In this document: positions 31,269-42,575 of the stretch, piece by piece
Layout of the letters: each line of letters opens with the position of its first letter
How positions within the stretch are numbered: the stretch's first letter is position 1
Assembly (NCBI RefSeq): GCF_015689175.1
Contig: NZ_CP065047.1
Span: 2,418,001 to 2,482,000, forward strand
Reading direction: 5' to 3'
Source of the DNA: Mycobacterium kubicae
Lineage (GTDB): Bacteria > Actinomycetota > Actinomycetes > Mycobacteriales > Mycobacteriaceae
DNA: 64,000 bases
Notes under the pieces: model-generated
What the model was told of the DNA's origin: nothing
Database searches by the model: none
The model's input: only the letters and a program-made list of their open reading frames with translations
Position numbers and translations under genes: made by a program

Positions 31269-32072
31269 ATGAGCCTGCCCAAACCGAACAAAGAGACCCC
31301 CGTCGTCATCACCGGCGCCTCGTCGGGCATCGGTGTCGAGTTGGCGCGCGGCCTGGCCGGCCGTGGCTTTCCGTTGGTGTTGGTCGCGCGGCGTCGCGAG
31401 CGTCTGGACGAGCTGGCCGGCAAGTTGCGTGCCGAGCATCAGGTCGAGGTGGAAGTCCTGCCGCTGGACCTCTCCGACGCCGACGGCCGGGCACAGCTGG
31501 CCGACCGCCTCCGTAGCGATCCGATCGGCGGCTTGTGCAACAGCGCGGGTTTCGGCACCAGCGGGCGCTTCTTCGAACTTCCCCCTGAACGGGAGAGCGA
31601 CCAAGTCACCCTCAACGCGCTGGCCCTGATGGAGCTCACCCGGGCCGCTTTGCCCGGGATGGTCGAGCGGGGCGCCGGGGCGGTCCTGAACATCGCGTCC
31701 ATCGCCGGCTTCCAGCCGATCCCGTACATGGCGGTCTACTCGGCGACCAAGGCGTTCGTGTTGACGTTCTCCGAAGCGGTGCAGGAGGAATTGCACGGCA
31801 CGGGGGTGTCGGTGACCGCCCTGTGTCCCGGACCGGTGCCCACCGAGTGGGCCCAGATCGCCGACGCCGAGCGGTTTAGCCTCCCGTTGCTGCAGACCTC
31901 GCCGCATGAGGTGGCCAAGCAAGCGATTCAGGGCATGCTCGCCGGTAAGCGCACGGTGGTGCCCGGCGCGGTGCCCAAGGCCGTCAGCACCAGCGGCCGA
32001 CTCATTCCACGTAGCCTGCTGCTGCCCGGAATTCGGATCGGCAACGCGCTGCGCGGCGGCCCCGGCCGTTAG
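31269..32072 (+). CDS. Short-chain dehydrogenase/ketoacyl reductase-like (Rv1544-like)
   Basis: 267 aa; a classical SDR. Cofactor motif ITGASSGIGVELARGL, CNSAGFGTSG in place of the usual NNAG, catalytic Ser in NIASIAGF and YxxxK as YSATK. Arg residues after the second strand (VARRRERL) favour NADPH. It begins 4 nt after the preceding SDR gene, so they are translationally close and probably act on the same lipid-type substrate. Its stop codon overlaps the stop of the convergent pseudokinase gene by 4 bp. Confidence 0.87.
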   Translation: MSLPKPNKETPVVITGASSGIGVELARGLAGRGFPLVLVARRRERLDELAGKLRAEHQVEVEVLPLDLSDADGRAQLADRLRSDPIGGLCNSAGFGTSGRFFELPPERESDQVTLNALALMELTRAALPGMVERGAGAVLNIASIAGFQPIPYMAVYSATKAFVLTFSEAVQEELHGTGVSVTALCPGPVPTEWAQIADAERFSLPLLQTSPHEVAKQAIQGMLAGKRTVVPGAVPKAVSTSGRLIPRSLLLPGIRIGNALRGGPGR

Positions 32073-33733
32073 GCATCGGGCGGGAGTTTCAACACCTGGC
32101 CGGGCTGAGTGATCTTGTCGGAATTGTTGTTCATGGCGCCGGTCAGCACGTAGAGGTTGTCCGCCGCGTCGATGGCCACCCCGTGGGTGTAGGCCGGCAG
32201 ATCGATCTTGATCGGATTGCCGTCCGGCGGGACTTCCCACAGCGCCCGGTTGAAGCCGTCGGTGATGAACAGATTTCCGGTGCTGTCGAATACCAGGTGC
32301 CGGGGCTCGAGCAGCCCTGACAGCGGCACTGCGGTGGATGTGGTGGCGCCGGCGCCCAGCTTGAGAATCCGACCGCGGCCAGCGCCTTTCACGCTGCCGG
32401 AGACGTAAACGGCGCCGGATCTGTCCACTGCGATCCCGCGCGGTAGGTCGAGACCTTCGAAGGGCAGGTCGGTCGGCCTGGTGTCCCGGGGAGCCAGCTT
32501 CTTGACGCCGAACTTCAGACCTGAATCCTCTTGGAGTGAACCAGCCGCGTAGACGACGCCGGCCGCATCGACCGCGACGGCGGCAATCTTCGAAAACCCC
32601 CGGAACGGCAACCGAATCGGGATGGTCTTGCCCGATTCCACGAGCCACACCTGCGCACCGTAGCTGTAGTAGATGTTGCCGGCGTGGTCGACGGTCAGAT
32701 CCGACGCGTACCGGAACGTTGCCCCGGGATACTCCAGTGTCGTTGGGCCGCTCGCGCCCGGTGCCAGCTTGAACAACTGCTCCGGCGGGAGGTCGAACGT
32801 GCCTGCCCCAGGTGGTGGCGTGAGGCCGGCCAGCGCGTAGACGTTGCCGGCGCCGTCTACGGCCACGGTCACCGTCGGGTGCATACCCGGGAACGGCAAC
32901 TCGATGGGCTGGCCTGAATATCTCCGTCGAGGTCCGGAACCAGTAGGGGCCGACGAGGTCTTCGGTGCGGTGGCGCCGTGCTGGCCGACAATTCGTGGAA
33001 TGGCGATGACACCCGCCACCACGGCGGCGACCACTAGTACCGCTGCGATAGTCGGGGCGAGGTAACGCCGCAACCGAGATGCGTGACCCGCCGGTGGCAG
33101 CAGCGGCATTGGCGCTGGACGCGAGTGCGGATATGACACCGTGGGGAAGCGACTGCGGATTGGGTCCCATTGCGGCGCAGCCGAGTTGGGGGATGGCGCC
33201 GGTTGCGGCAGTTGCACGCTTCGGGTCGCGGCCGCCGGCGGATCAGGTCGCGCAGGGGCTAGGGCGGATAGAACACCTTCGGCGGCGGCAGCCAACTCCG
33301 CGGCGCTCCGGTATTGCTGACGGGGGTCGGTCTGCAGTCCACGGGCGATGACATCGTCGAACCCGGCCGGAACCCCGGCGCGTTGTTCGCTCGCCGCCGG
33401 AACCGGAGTTGTTCCGGAAGTGGTCAGCCGGCGCGCGGTCAAGCACTCGTACAACACCGCCGCCAGCGCGGCAATGTCGGCGCGGTACGTCGCCGCAGGG
33501 TCGGTGACGAGCGTGCGGGTTCGGTCGGAAGACGGCGCGGCACCACGGGTGTCGGTCAGGTGCACGGAGTCCCCGTCACCGAGCAGGATGGTGTCCACAG
33601 TGACCTCGCGGTGGCTGCTGTGGTGCGTATGGGCGTGGTCGATGGCGGCCGCGACTTGGCGTACCACGTTGACCGCGCGAGTGGGATCGAGCGGGCCGCC
33701 CTGCGCGAGTTGATCTTTGAGGCTGTGGGCCAT
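32069..33733 (-). CDS. Membrane pseudokinase lacking the N-lobe, with NHL-like extracellular propeller
   Basis: 554 aa from the ATG at 33733 (a TTG at 33736 is also possible). It begins in what is the kinase C-lobe of its neighbours: there is no glycine loop, no VALK lysine and no alpha-C helix. HRDVKPAN is changed to HREVTVDT (residues 41-48; Asp to Glu, Lys and Asn lost) and DFG to DTR (61-63), so catalysis is very unlikely. The C-lobe helices (DIAALAAVLYECLTA, DDVIARGLQTDPRQQYRSAAEL) are kept. A transmembrane segment follows at about 220-245 and then about six NHL-like blades. It overlaps the preceding kinase gene by 1 nt (TGATG). The reading frame is intact over 1.6 kb, which argues against simple decay. 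It may be a scaffold or sensor subunit. Confidence 0.88.
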   Translation of the reverse strand: MAHSLKDQLAQGGPLDPTRAVNVVRQVAAAIDHAHTHHSSHREVTVDTILLGDGDSVHLTDTRGAAPSSDRTRTLVTDPAATYRADIAALAAVLYECLTARRLTTSGTTPVPAASEQRAGVPAGFDDVIARGLQTDPRQQYRSAAELAAAAEGVLSALAPARPDPPAAATRSVQLPQPAPSPNSAAPQWDPIRSRFPTVSYPHSRPAPMPLLPPAGHASRLRRYLAPTIAAVLVVAAVVAGVIAIPRIVGQHGATAPKTSSAPTGSGPRRRYSGQPIELPFPGMHPTVTVAVDGAGNVYALAGLTPPPGAGTFDLPPEQLFKLAPGASGPTTLEYPGATFRYASDLTVDHAGNIYYSYGAQVWLVESGKTIPIRLPFRGFSKIAAVAVDAAGVVYAAGSLQEDSGLKFGVKKLAPRDTRPTDLPFEGLDLPRGIAVDRSGAVYVSGSVKGAGRGRILKLGAGATTSTAVPLSGLLEPRHLVFDSTGNLFITDGFNRALWEVPPDGNPIKIDLPAYTHGVAIDAADNLYVLTGAMNNNSDKITQPGQVLKLPPDA

Positions 33734-35604
33734 CAACTGGCTCCGACTTTGAGCACTCGGTTGTTCTCCGTCAGGTAGATCGCGCCCGTGGCATCGACCG
33801 CCATACCACCGAATCGCTGGTTCTCCGGTGCGAACATCCGAATGGCCGATTCGGCGCCGACCGCCAATTTCAGCAGCCTGCCCATGCTTTCGGAATTGTC
33901 GATGACATAGATGTTGCCCGGCGCGTCGACCGCAATGCTCTGGGCGTAACCCAACTGGCCGAACGGAAGCTGATTCGGGACAGCGTCACCGGGCTTCAGC
34001 TTCAACACCCGACCCGCTTGCAGCGCATACACATTGCCCGCGCCGTCGACGGTGACATCCTCGAATGGTCCACCACCGAAAGGCAGGACGTTCGGTGTGG
34101 TGGCCCCGACCGGCAATTGCAGCACCCGTTCGTTGGACGCTACGTAAACGGTACCGGCGGCGTCGGTGGCGATCCCGTTGGGGTAAAACCGTCCGAAGGG
34201 TAATTCCACCGGGTTGGCGGCGCCCGGGTCCAGCTTCATCACCATGCCGACGTTGTCGCCGCGTGGGAAGTCGGTGACGTAGATGGCGCCGGCGCCGTCC
34301 ACACTGACCCGCTTGGGCCGGGTCAACCCGGGGAACGGAACATCAACCGGCGCAGTGGAATTCGGCGATAACTTGTATACGCGCGGCTCGCTGGTACCGA
34401 CGACGTAGATGTCGCCGCCCGGCGTGAGCGCTATCCCGTTGAGCTCCCCGTAGCCGATGATTGTCAATCGGGTGGCGTTGAGCGGCGGGGCCGCGCTGGT
34501 CGTCGGCGGTGCGGTGCTGCTGGACACCGCTGTCGTGCTGGTGCTGACCGTGGCGTGCTGCGAGGAGTCGGGAACGGCCACGACCGCAACCACCGCCGCC
34601 GTGAGGGCAACCACCGCGACGGCGGCCGCGATGAGGACGTTGCGACGTGACTTTCGATGCATCGGGGAAGGCATCAGTGCCGGAGCCCGGATTCTCGGCG
34701 CACCGCCGGAAGTCCAAGGTTGCGTAGTGGCTGCCTGGTGCGGCGGAACCGCCCAATTCCGTTGGCGCACCGGGGTATCGAGGGCCCGCTGGGCGGCGCC
34801 CGCCAATTCGCCGGCGCTGCGGTATCGATCCTGCGGCTCTTTGGCCATGCCGCGGCTAATCACCTCGTCGAATCCGATCGGGATTCCCAGATGGTCCCGG
34901 CTCGGTTGCGGCGGGGGACTGGTCAGGTGGGCGGCGACCAGGGCCGGTATCTCGGTACGGCTCTCATAGGGCGCCGACCCGGTCAGGCACTCGTACAGGA
35001 CACACGCCAGTGCGTAGATGTCAGCGCCGGGTGTGACTTCACCGGAGGCCAGGCGTTCTGGAGCGAGGTAGGCGAAAGAGCCGATCGTGGTGCCTTCGCT
35101 GGTCAGTTTGGTGTCGGTGGCGGCATTGGCCAGCCCGAAGTCCACCAGGCAAGCGAAGTCGTCTTTGCCCAGCAGGATGTTGGCGGGTTTGACGTCGCGA
35201 TGTATCACCGTCTCGGCGTGCGCGGCGTCCAGCGCAGCGGCGATTTGGCGCACGATGGTGACGGCCCGCGATGGAGACAGTGCGCCTTCGCGTTCCAGGA
35301 CGCTTTGCAGGTCCGTGCCGTCGATGAGCCGCATGTCGATGTAAAGCTGGCCCTCGATCTCGCCGCAGCCGTGGATGGGAACCACGTGCGGGTCGTGCAG
35401 CCGTCCGGCGGTGCGGGCTTCGCGAAACAACCGCTCGCGAAACGCCGGGTTGTGCGAGTAACTGCTGGACAGCAATTTGAGCGCCACCACGCGGTGCATC
35501 ACGGTGTCTTCGGCTTCGTAGACCTCGCCGAAGCCGCCGGTGCCGAGTAGTCGCCGTAACAGGTAGGGCCCGAACCGGCTACCCACTCGAGATACGGAAG
35601 TCAT
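33733..35604 (-). CDS. PknD-like transmembrane Ser/Thr protein kinase with NHL-like propeller
   Basis: 623 aa. Kinase domain about residues 12-275: glycine loop GTGGFG (21-26), Lys43, HRDVKPAN (Asp137), DFG (155-157), and activation loop TSEGTTIGSFAYLAPE. A Pro/Ser-rich linker and one membrane helix (VLIAAAVAVVALTAAVVAVV, about residue 335-355) precede about six repeats of the NHL type (IAVDAPGNIYVIDN, VTVDGAGNVYAL). This is the PknD layout: cytosolic kinase, extracellular sensor. The start is the ATG at 35604; an in-frame extension to 36150 runs through the upstream gene and has no homology. The ATGA overlap with that gene indicates translational coupling. Confidence 0.93.
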   Translation of the reverse strand: MTSVSRVGSRFGPYLLRRLLGTGGFGEVYEAEDTVMHRVVALKLLSSSYSHNPAFRERLFREARTAGRLHDPHVVPIHGCGEIEGQLYIDMRLIDGTDLQSVLEREGALSPSRAVTIVRQIAAALDAAHAETVIHRDVKPANILLGKDDFACLVDFGLANAATDTKLTSEGTTIGSFAYLAPERLASGEVTPGADIYALACVLYECLTGSAPYESRTEIPALVAAHLTSPPPQPSRDHLGIPIGFDEVISRGMAKEPQDRYRSAGELAGAAQRALDTPVRQRNWAVPPHQAATTQPWTSGGAPRIRAPALMPSPMHRKSRRNVLIAAAVAVVALTAAVVAVVAVPDSSQHATVSTSTTAVSSSTAPPTTSAAPPLNATRLTIIGYGELNGIALTPGGDIYVVGTSEPRVYKLSPNSTAPVDVPFPGLTRPKRVSVDGAGAIYVTDFPRGDNVGMVMKLDPGAANPVELPFGRFYPNGIATDAAGTVYVASNERVLQLPVGATTPNVLPFGGGPFEDVTVDGAGNVYALQAGRVLKLKPGDAVPNQLPFGQLGYAQSIAVDAPGNIYVIDNSESMGRLLKLAVGAESAIRMFAPENQRFGGMAVDATGAIYLTENNRVLKVGAS

Positions 35605-37481
35605 GACGGGGCACCCAATTCCAACACCTTGCCGGTGGCGCACGTATCGCCCCGGTGGCAGTCGGTAAGGAAGAGGTCTCCGTTCTTGTCGACGGCTATC
35701 CCGAACGTGTAGTTCAGCCCGGGGCGGGTTACCCGGGTGGCGCTGGTTGCGCCGGGGGCCAACTTGAAGATGCCCTGCGTGTCGAGATCTGAGACGTAGA
35801 CGGTGCCTTTCCCGTCGACGGCCACGCCGTAGGGTCGTTGCAGTCCGCCGATTGGCAGCTCGGTGGGAGTATCCGCCCCAGCAGCCAGCTTGAGCACGTG
35901 CCGCGCCTCTGCGTCCGCGACATAGAGGTTGCCGTCGCTGTCCACCGCCACACCCGTGGGCGTACTCAGTGGAGTGGTCGGCATCAGCACGGTCGCGCTC
36001 GATGCTCCGGGTGGCAATTTGAGAACCTGCCGCAGAACGCTGTCCGAGACGTAGATGCTGCCGTCTTTGCCCATCGCGATGCCTAGCGGGTGGCCGAGAT
36101 GCCCGAAGGGCAACGGAGTCGGTCCGCGGGCGCCGGGCGTCAGCTTCCAAACTCCCGGCGCATGGTAGTCGGCGACGTAGACGTTTCCGGCCGAGTCCAC
36201 TGCGACTCCCTCGGCATAGATCTCCCCGAACGTCAACTCGGCGGGCGCGGACTGGCCAACCGCCAACTTCAGCACCCGACCGTCGGGTGACCGTGACCCC
36301 AGCTCGGCGGCGTACACGTCGCCGGCCTCGTCGACGGCCACGCCGCGGACTTGCACCAGGTCGGGAAACTTCAACGGTGTCGGGATGGTCGACGAGGGTC
36401 GCGGCGAGCTGCTGGCGGCGGGCGTCGACGACGCTGGGCGATGCGCGAAAACGATAATCGCCACCGTCGCGACCACGGCCACCACGGCGACGATGGCCAC
36501 CGCAATCGTGGTGCGGCGGCCGGTTCTTCGGCTACGCGGCTGAGCCCACGCGGGCGGCGGGGGTACGGGCTGGTATGGCACTGGGCCGGCATCCCACGGC
36601 GGCGGCGGAGCCGGGCTGAGCGGCCATTCCTTGGTCGGCGCGGCCGGAGCCAAGGCTCGCTGAGCGGCCTCGGCCAACTCCCCGGCGCTCGGGTAGCGCT
36701 CATCGGGGTTCTTGGCCATGCCGCGCGCGATCACCGTATCCATTTCGGACGGAATTCCCGCGCGGTGCTTGCTGGCCAGCGGCACCGGCGCGGTCAAGTG
36801 AGCTTGCATGAGCGCAGGAAGGTCGCGCCGCTCCGCGTACGGTGGCGCCCCGGTCAGTAGTTCGTACAGCACGCAGGCCAGCGCATACACGTCGCAGCGT
36901 TGATCGACCGCGCCGCCGGAAAGCCGCTCCGGTGCAACGTAATCGAAGGTGCCGACGGCCTTGCCGGGTTTGGTGAGCCGGGCGTCGCCTGCCGCGTTGG
37001 CCAGACCGAAGTCGACCAGGCTGGCAAAGTCTTGCCCGGCCTGGCCCGACAGCAAGATGTTGGCGGGTTTGACGTCGCGGTGCAGCACCGACTCGGCGTG
37101 CGCGGCATCCAGCGCACCGGCAACCTGGCGGATCAGATTGACTGCCCGAGCGGGCTGCATGGGGCCATCGCGCTTGAGCACGGTGTCCAGGTCCACGCCG
37201 CGCACAAGTCGCATGTCGATGTAGACCTGCCCGTTGATTTCCCCGCATCCGTGGATCGGCAGGACGTGTGGTTCGCGGAGGCGCCCGGCCGTGTGGGCTT
37301 CCCGGAAGAGTCGCTCCCGGAACACCGGGTCTTGGGAGAAGGTGCTGCTGAGCAGCTTGAGCGCCACCGTGCGGTGCATGGTGGTGTCCTCGGCCTCGTA
37401 GACCTCGCCATAGCCGCCGCTGCCCAGCAGTCGAATCAGCCGATATGGCCCGAACTCCGAACCCGCCCGATCCTCGGTCAA
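35601..37481 (-). CDS. PknD-like transmembrane Ser/Thr protein kinase with NHL-like propeller, first of trio
   Basis: 626 aa from a TTG at 37481 with GGAGGG about 10 nt upstream and no better ATG/GTG. The kinase is complete: GSGGYG (20-25), Lys42, HRDVKPAN with Asp136, DFG (157-159), activation loop [17 protein letters not shown] Pro-rich juxtamembrane stretch ([19 protein letters not shown]) and a membrane helix ([20 protein letters not shown]) follow, then a six-bladed NHL-like propeller (for example [14 protein letters not shown]). Two Cys near the C-terminus ([12 protein letters not shown]) could form an extracellular disulfide. First gene of the minus-strand trio; the promoter is in the inverted repeat at 37507-37559. 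The pknD gene of M. tuberculosis lies elsewhere, next to phosphate-transport genes. Confidence 0.94.
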   Translation of the reverse strand: MTEDRAGSEFGPYRLIRLLGSGGYGEVYEAEDTTMHRTVALKLLSSTFSQDPVFRERLFREAHTAGRLREPHVLPIHGCGEINGQVYIDMRLVRGVDLDTVLKRDGPMQPARAVNLIRQVAGALDAAHAESVLHRDVKPANILLSGQAGQDFASLVDFGLANAAGDARLTKPGKAVGTFDYVAPERLSGGAVDQRCDVYALACVLYELLTGAPPYAERRDLPALMQAHLTAPVPLASKHRAGIPSEMDTVIARGMAKNPDERYPSAGELAEAAQRALAPAAPTKEWPLSPAPPPPWDAGPVPYQPVPPPPAWAQPRSRRTGRRTTIAVAIVAVVAVVATVAIIVFAHRPASSTPAASSSPRPSSTIPTPLKFPDLVQVRGVAVDEAGDVYAAELGSRSPDGRVLKLAVGQSAPAELTFGEIYAEGVAVDSAGNVYVADYHAPGVWKLTPGARGPTPLPFGHLGHPLGIAMGKDGSIYVSDSVLRQVLKLPPGASSATVLMPTTPLSTPTGVAVDSDGNLYVADAEARHVLKLAAGADTPTELPIGGLQRPYGVAVDGKGTVYVSDLDTQGIFKLAPGATSATRVTRPGLNYTFGIAVDKNGDLFLTDCHRGDTCATGKVLELGAPS

Positions 37482-37506
37482 CTATGTATTCCCTCCACTC
37501 GCCGCC

Positions 37507-37559
37507 GAGCGTAACGCGATTAGCAAAAATTCCGCCGGAGATGACGGGGCGTTACGCTC
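37507..37559. promoter_or_regulatory. Mirror-image divergent promoter pair
   Basis: GAGCGTAACGC (37507-37517) and GCGTTACGCTC (37549-37559) form a perfect 11-bp inverted repeat with 31 nt between. Each arm holds an outward-facing TACGCT -10 box: minus strand 37513-37508 for the kinase trio (about 27 nt before its TTG), plus strand 37553-37558 for the SRPBCC gene, 8 nt before its ATG (near leaderless). No clear -35 is seen for either. A regulator binding both arms could control both directions. Confidence 0.55.
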
Positions 37560-37566
37560 AGCGGCT

Positions 37567-37998
37567 ATGGCCGCCGTTGACATGACCCTGGACGTTCCGA
37601 TGGCTCCCCAGAAGATGTGGGACCACGTCTCTGACCTGTCCACACTCGGCGATTGGCTGGTCATGCACGAGGGCTGGCGCAGCGAATTGCCCGACGAGAT
37701 CACCGAAGGCACCGAGATCGTGGGTGTGGCGCGCTCGAAAGGCCTGCGCAACCGGGTTACCTGGACGGTGACCAAGTGGGATCCGCCGCACGAAGTGGCG
37801 ATGTCGGGCGCCGGAAAGGGCGGCGCGAAGTATGCCGTCACGCTCACCGTCCGGCCCACCAAAGACGGTTCCAACCTCGGGCTGCGTCTTGAGCTGGGCG
37901 GACGTCCCCTGTTCGGCCCGGTCGGTTCCGCCGCGGCGCGCGCGGTCAAAGGAGACGTGCAGAAGTCGCTCAAGCAGTTCGTCGAGCTGTACGGGTAG
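37567..37998 (+). CDS. SRPBCC/polyketide cyclase-like protein (Rv1546-like)
   Basis: 143 aa; a START/Bet v1-like helix-grip fold with a hydrophobic ligand cavity. The N-terminal strand and helix ([32 protein letters not shown]) and the C-terminal long helix ([15 protein letters not shown]) are family-typical. No catalytic residues can be named; such proteins bind or modify lipids or polyketides. The ATG follows a TACGCT -10 box by 8 nt. It sits directly before dnaE1, as Rv1546 does in M. tuberculosis, and is divergent from the kinase trio. Confidence 0.85.
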   Translation: MAAVDMTLDVPMAPQKMWDHVSDLSTLGDWLVMHEGWRSELPDEITEGTEIVGVARSKGLRNRVTWTVTKWDPPHEVAMSGAGKGGAKYAVTLTVRPTKDGSNLGLRLELGGRPLFGPVGSAAARAVKGDVQKSLKQFVELYG

Positions 37999-38038
37999 AC
38001 CGCCCCGTGGCGATCGCAAGCGCGGCGTAAGCCGGCGC

Positions 38039-38081
38039 GGCGGGTCGCCACGGAATCAGCTGGCGGGTCGCCGCGGAATCA
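38039..38081. repeat. Two 20-bp direct repeats upstream of dnaE1
   Basis: GGCGGGTCGCCACGGAATCA (38039-38058) recurs at 38062-38081 with one change (A to G), a 23-bp period. It lies about 60-100 nt upstream of the dnaE1 start. It may be a slippage duplication or paired regulator sites; no function is known. Confidence 0.6.
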
Positions 38082-38143
38082 TCGCAACACACTTCGCGAC
38101 ACGCCCGAAACCTGTCGGCGGTCGGTCATAGACTGGCGTCCCT

Positions 38144-41677
<3,534 letters not shown>

Positions 41678-41696
41678 GCCTCTTGGCTTCGCTTCA

Positions 41697-41702
41697 TACG
41701 CT
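41697..41702 (+). promoter_or_regulatory. -10 box giving a leaderless mRNA for the first secreted-protein copy
   Basis: TACGCT is 6 nt upstream of the ATG at 41709, so transcription should start at the start codon. The duplicated copy has TATGCT (42205-42210) 7 nt before its GTG. Confidence 0.5.
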
Positions 41703-41708
41703 TGGGTG

Positions 41709-42039
41709 ATGAGAAACGCGTGGTTGCTGATCGTTGTTCTCTTGCTCAGTATCTCACTTCCGGCGGTGGCCCAAGCCGATCCCGACCCGCACATGCCTGA
41801 CCCCCACACCAACTTCTGTCCGGGTGGAGGAAGCGGGAATCCACCGCTGTTTGGTAGTGGGAACTGCGACGGAATCAAATACCCGGACGGAAGTTACTGG
41901 CATATCGAAGTTTACGGCTATGGAACTCCGATGCCTTATTTGGGAGCAAGATTTCTATACCGTCGGGCCGAACTGCGTGGTTGATAACGGGTCACCGGTG
42001 CCCGCGCCTCCCGGCGGCTGCGACGGCGCGGTGCAATAA
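41709..42039 (+). pseudogene. Small secreted mycobacterial protein, frameshifted copy
   Basis: The first 75-80 codons match the intact paralog at 42218: a signal peptide (MRNAWLLIVVLLLSISLPAVAQA), then DPDPHMPDPHTNFCPGG and CDGIKYPDGSYW. Between 41868 and 41973 this copy is 106 nt long against 102 nt in the paralog, so it carries a net +1 shift. As written the frame ends at 41984 after an unrelated tail (YLGARFLYRRAELRG). The family C-terminus (CVVDNGSPVPAPPGGCDGAV) continues in the next frame to 42039. Either a real pseudogene or a single-base sequencing error. Leaderless -10 box at 41697. Confidence 0.75.
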
Positions 42040-42070
42040 GCCAAGCCACGAAGTAGGGGCGGCTGCCGAG

Positions 42071-42115
42071 TGTGCGGCTAGCCGCCCGTTGGCGTCTGAC
42101 TGTGCGGCTAGCCGC
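42071..42115. repeat. Two copies of a 15-bp palindromic element, 30 bp apart
   Basis: TGTGCGGCTAGCCGC occurs at 42071-42085 and 42101-42115. Each contains the 12-bp perfect palindrome GCGGCTAGCCGC, and the second copy extends to TGTGCGGCTAGCCGCACA. It lies between the two secreted-protein copies. It could be a bidirectional terminator pair or a protein site. Confidence 0.6.
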
Positions 42116-42121
42116 ACACCC

Positions 42122-42186
42122 GCGGTCAGTCTGCCGACTGGGTGACCTCAAGGCGCTGCTGGGGCCGGGCTGTTTGGGCGGTTAAG
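42122..42186 (+). pseudogene. dnaE1: Remnant of a duplicated dnaE1 3' end
   Basis: GCGGTCAGTCTGCCGACT (42122-42139) matches dnaE1 at 41459-41476, apart from the base pair at the left edge. Then 42140-42186 matches the dnaE1 terminus 41632-41678 with 3 differences in 47 bp. An internal piece of about 155 bp is missing. With the neighbouring secreted-protein paralogs this shows a tandem duplication of about 510 bp that included the end of dnaE1. It does not code for anything by itself. Confidence 0.88.
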
Positions 42187-42217
42187 AATTACCGGCATTT
42201 TTTATATGCTTTGCGTT

Positions 42218-42541
42218 GTGAGAAAAGCATCGTGGCTCTTCGTCGTGCTGCTGTTCAGTGCGTTGTTTCCGGCAATGGCGCGCGCGGATTCGGACCCGCA
42301 TGTTCCGGACCCCTCCTTTGCCTATTGCCCCGGTGGCAAGTCGCAGCCATTCTTCGGCAATGCGACTTGCGACGGGACGAAGTATCCGGATGGAAGTTTC
42401 TGGCGCGCTACTCTTTTGCAGATCGGCGACACACCTTTTTATATGCCCGACGACCTCAACATCGGTACGCATTGCGTCATCGACAATGGGTCACCGGACC
42501 CGGTGCCGGCACCGCCGGGCGGCTGCGACGGCGCAGTGTAA
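42218..42541 (+). CDS. Small secreted mycobacterial protein, intact copy
   Basis: 107 aa from the GTG at 42218; an ORF from ATG 42206 exists, but the paralog aligns from RK(A/N)..W right after GTG/ATG. A signal peptide (KASWLFVVLLFSALFPAMARA) is followed by a mature domain of about 85 residues with four Cys (YCPGG, TCDGTKYPDGSFW, HCVIDNG, GGCDGA) that could form two disulfides after export. Function is unknown; the pattern CPGG-CDG-YPDGS-CV.DNG-PAPPGGCDG looks like a mycobacterial secreted family. Leaderless promoter TATGCT at 42205-42210. Confidence 0.85.
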   Translation: MRKASWLFVVLLFSALFPAMARADSDPHVPDPSFAYCPGGKSQPFFGNATCDGTKYPDGSFWRATLLQIGDTPFYMPDDLNIGTHCVIDNGSPDPVPAPPGGCDGAV

Positions 42542-42575
42542 TGCTTGTCGAAGTCGAGCGTTCGCCGCTGGGCGG

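Noticed and set aside
35605..36150. 182-residue N-terminal extension of the second kinase
   Set aside because: It lies wholly within the upstream kinase gene in another frame. The ATG at 35604 gives an ATGA overlap and starts exactly where kinase homology begins.
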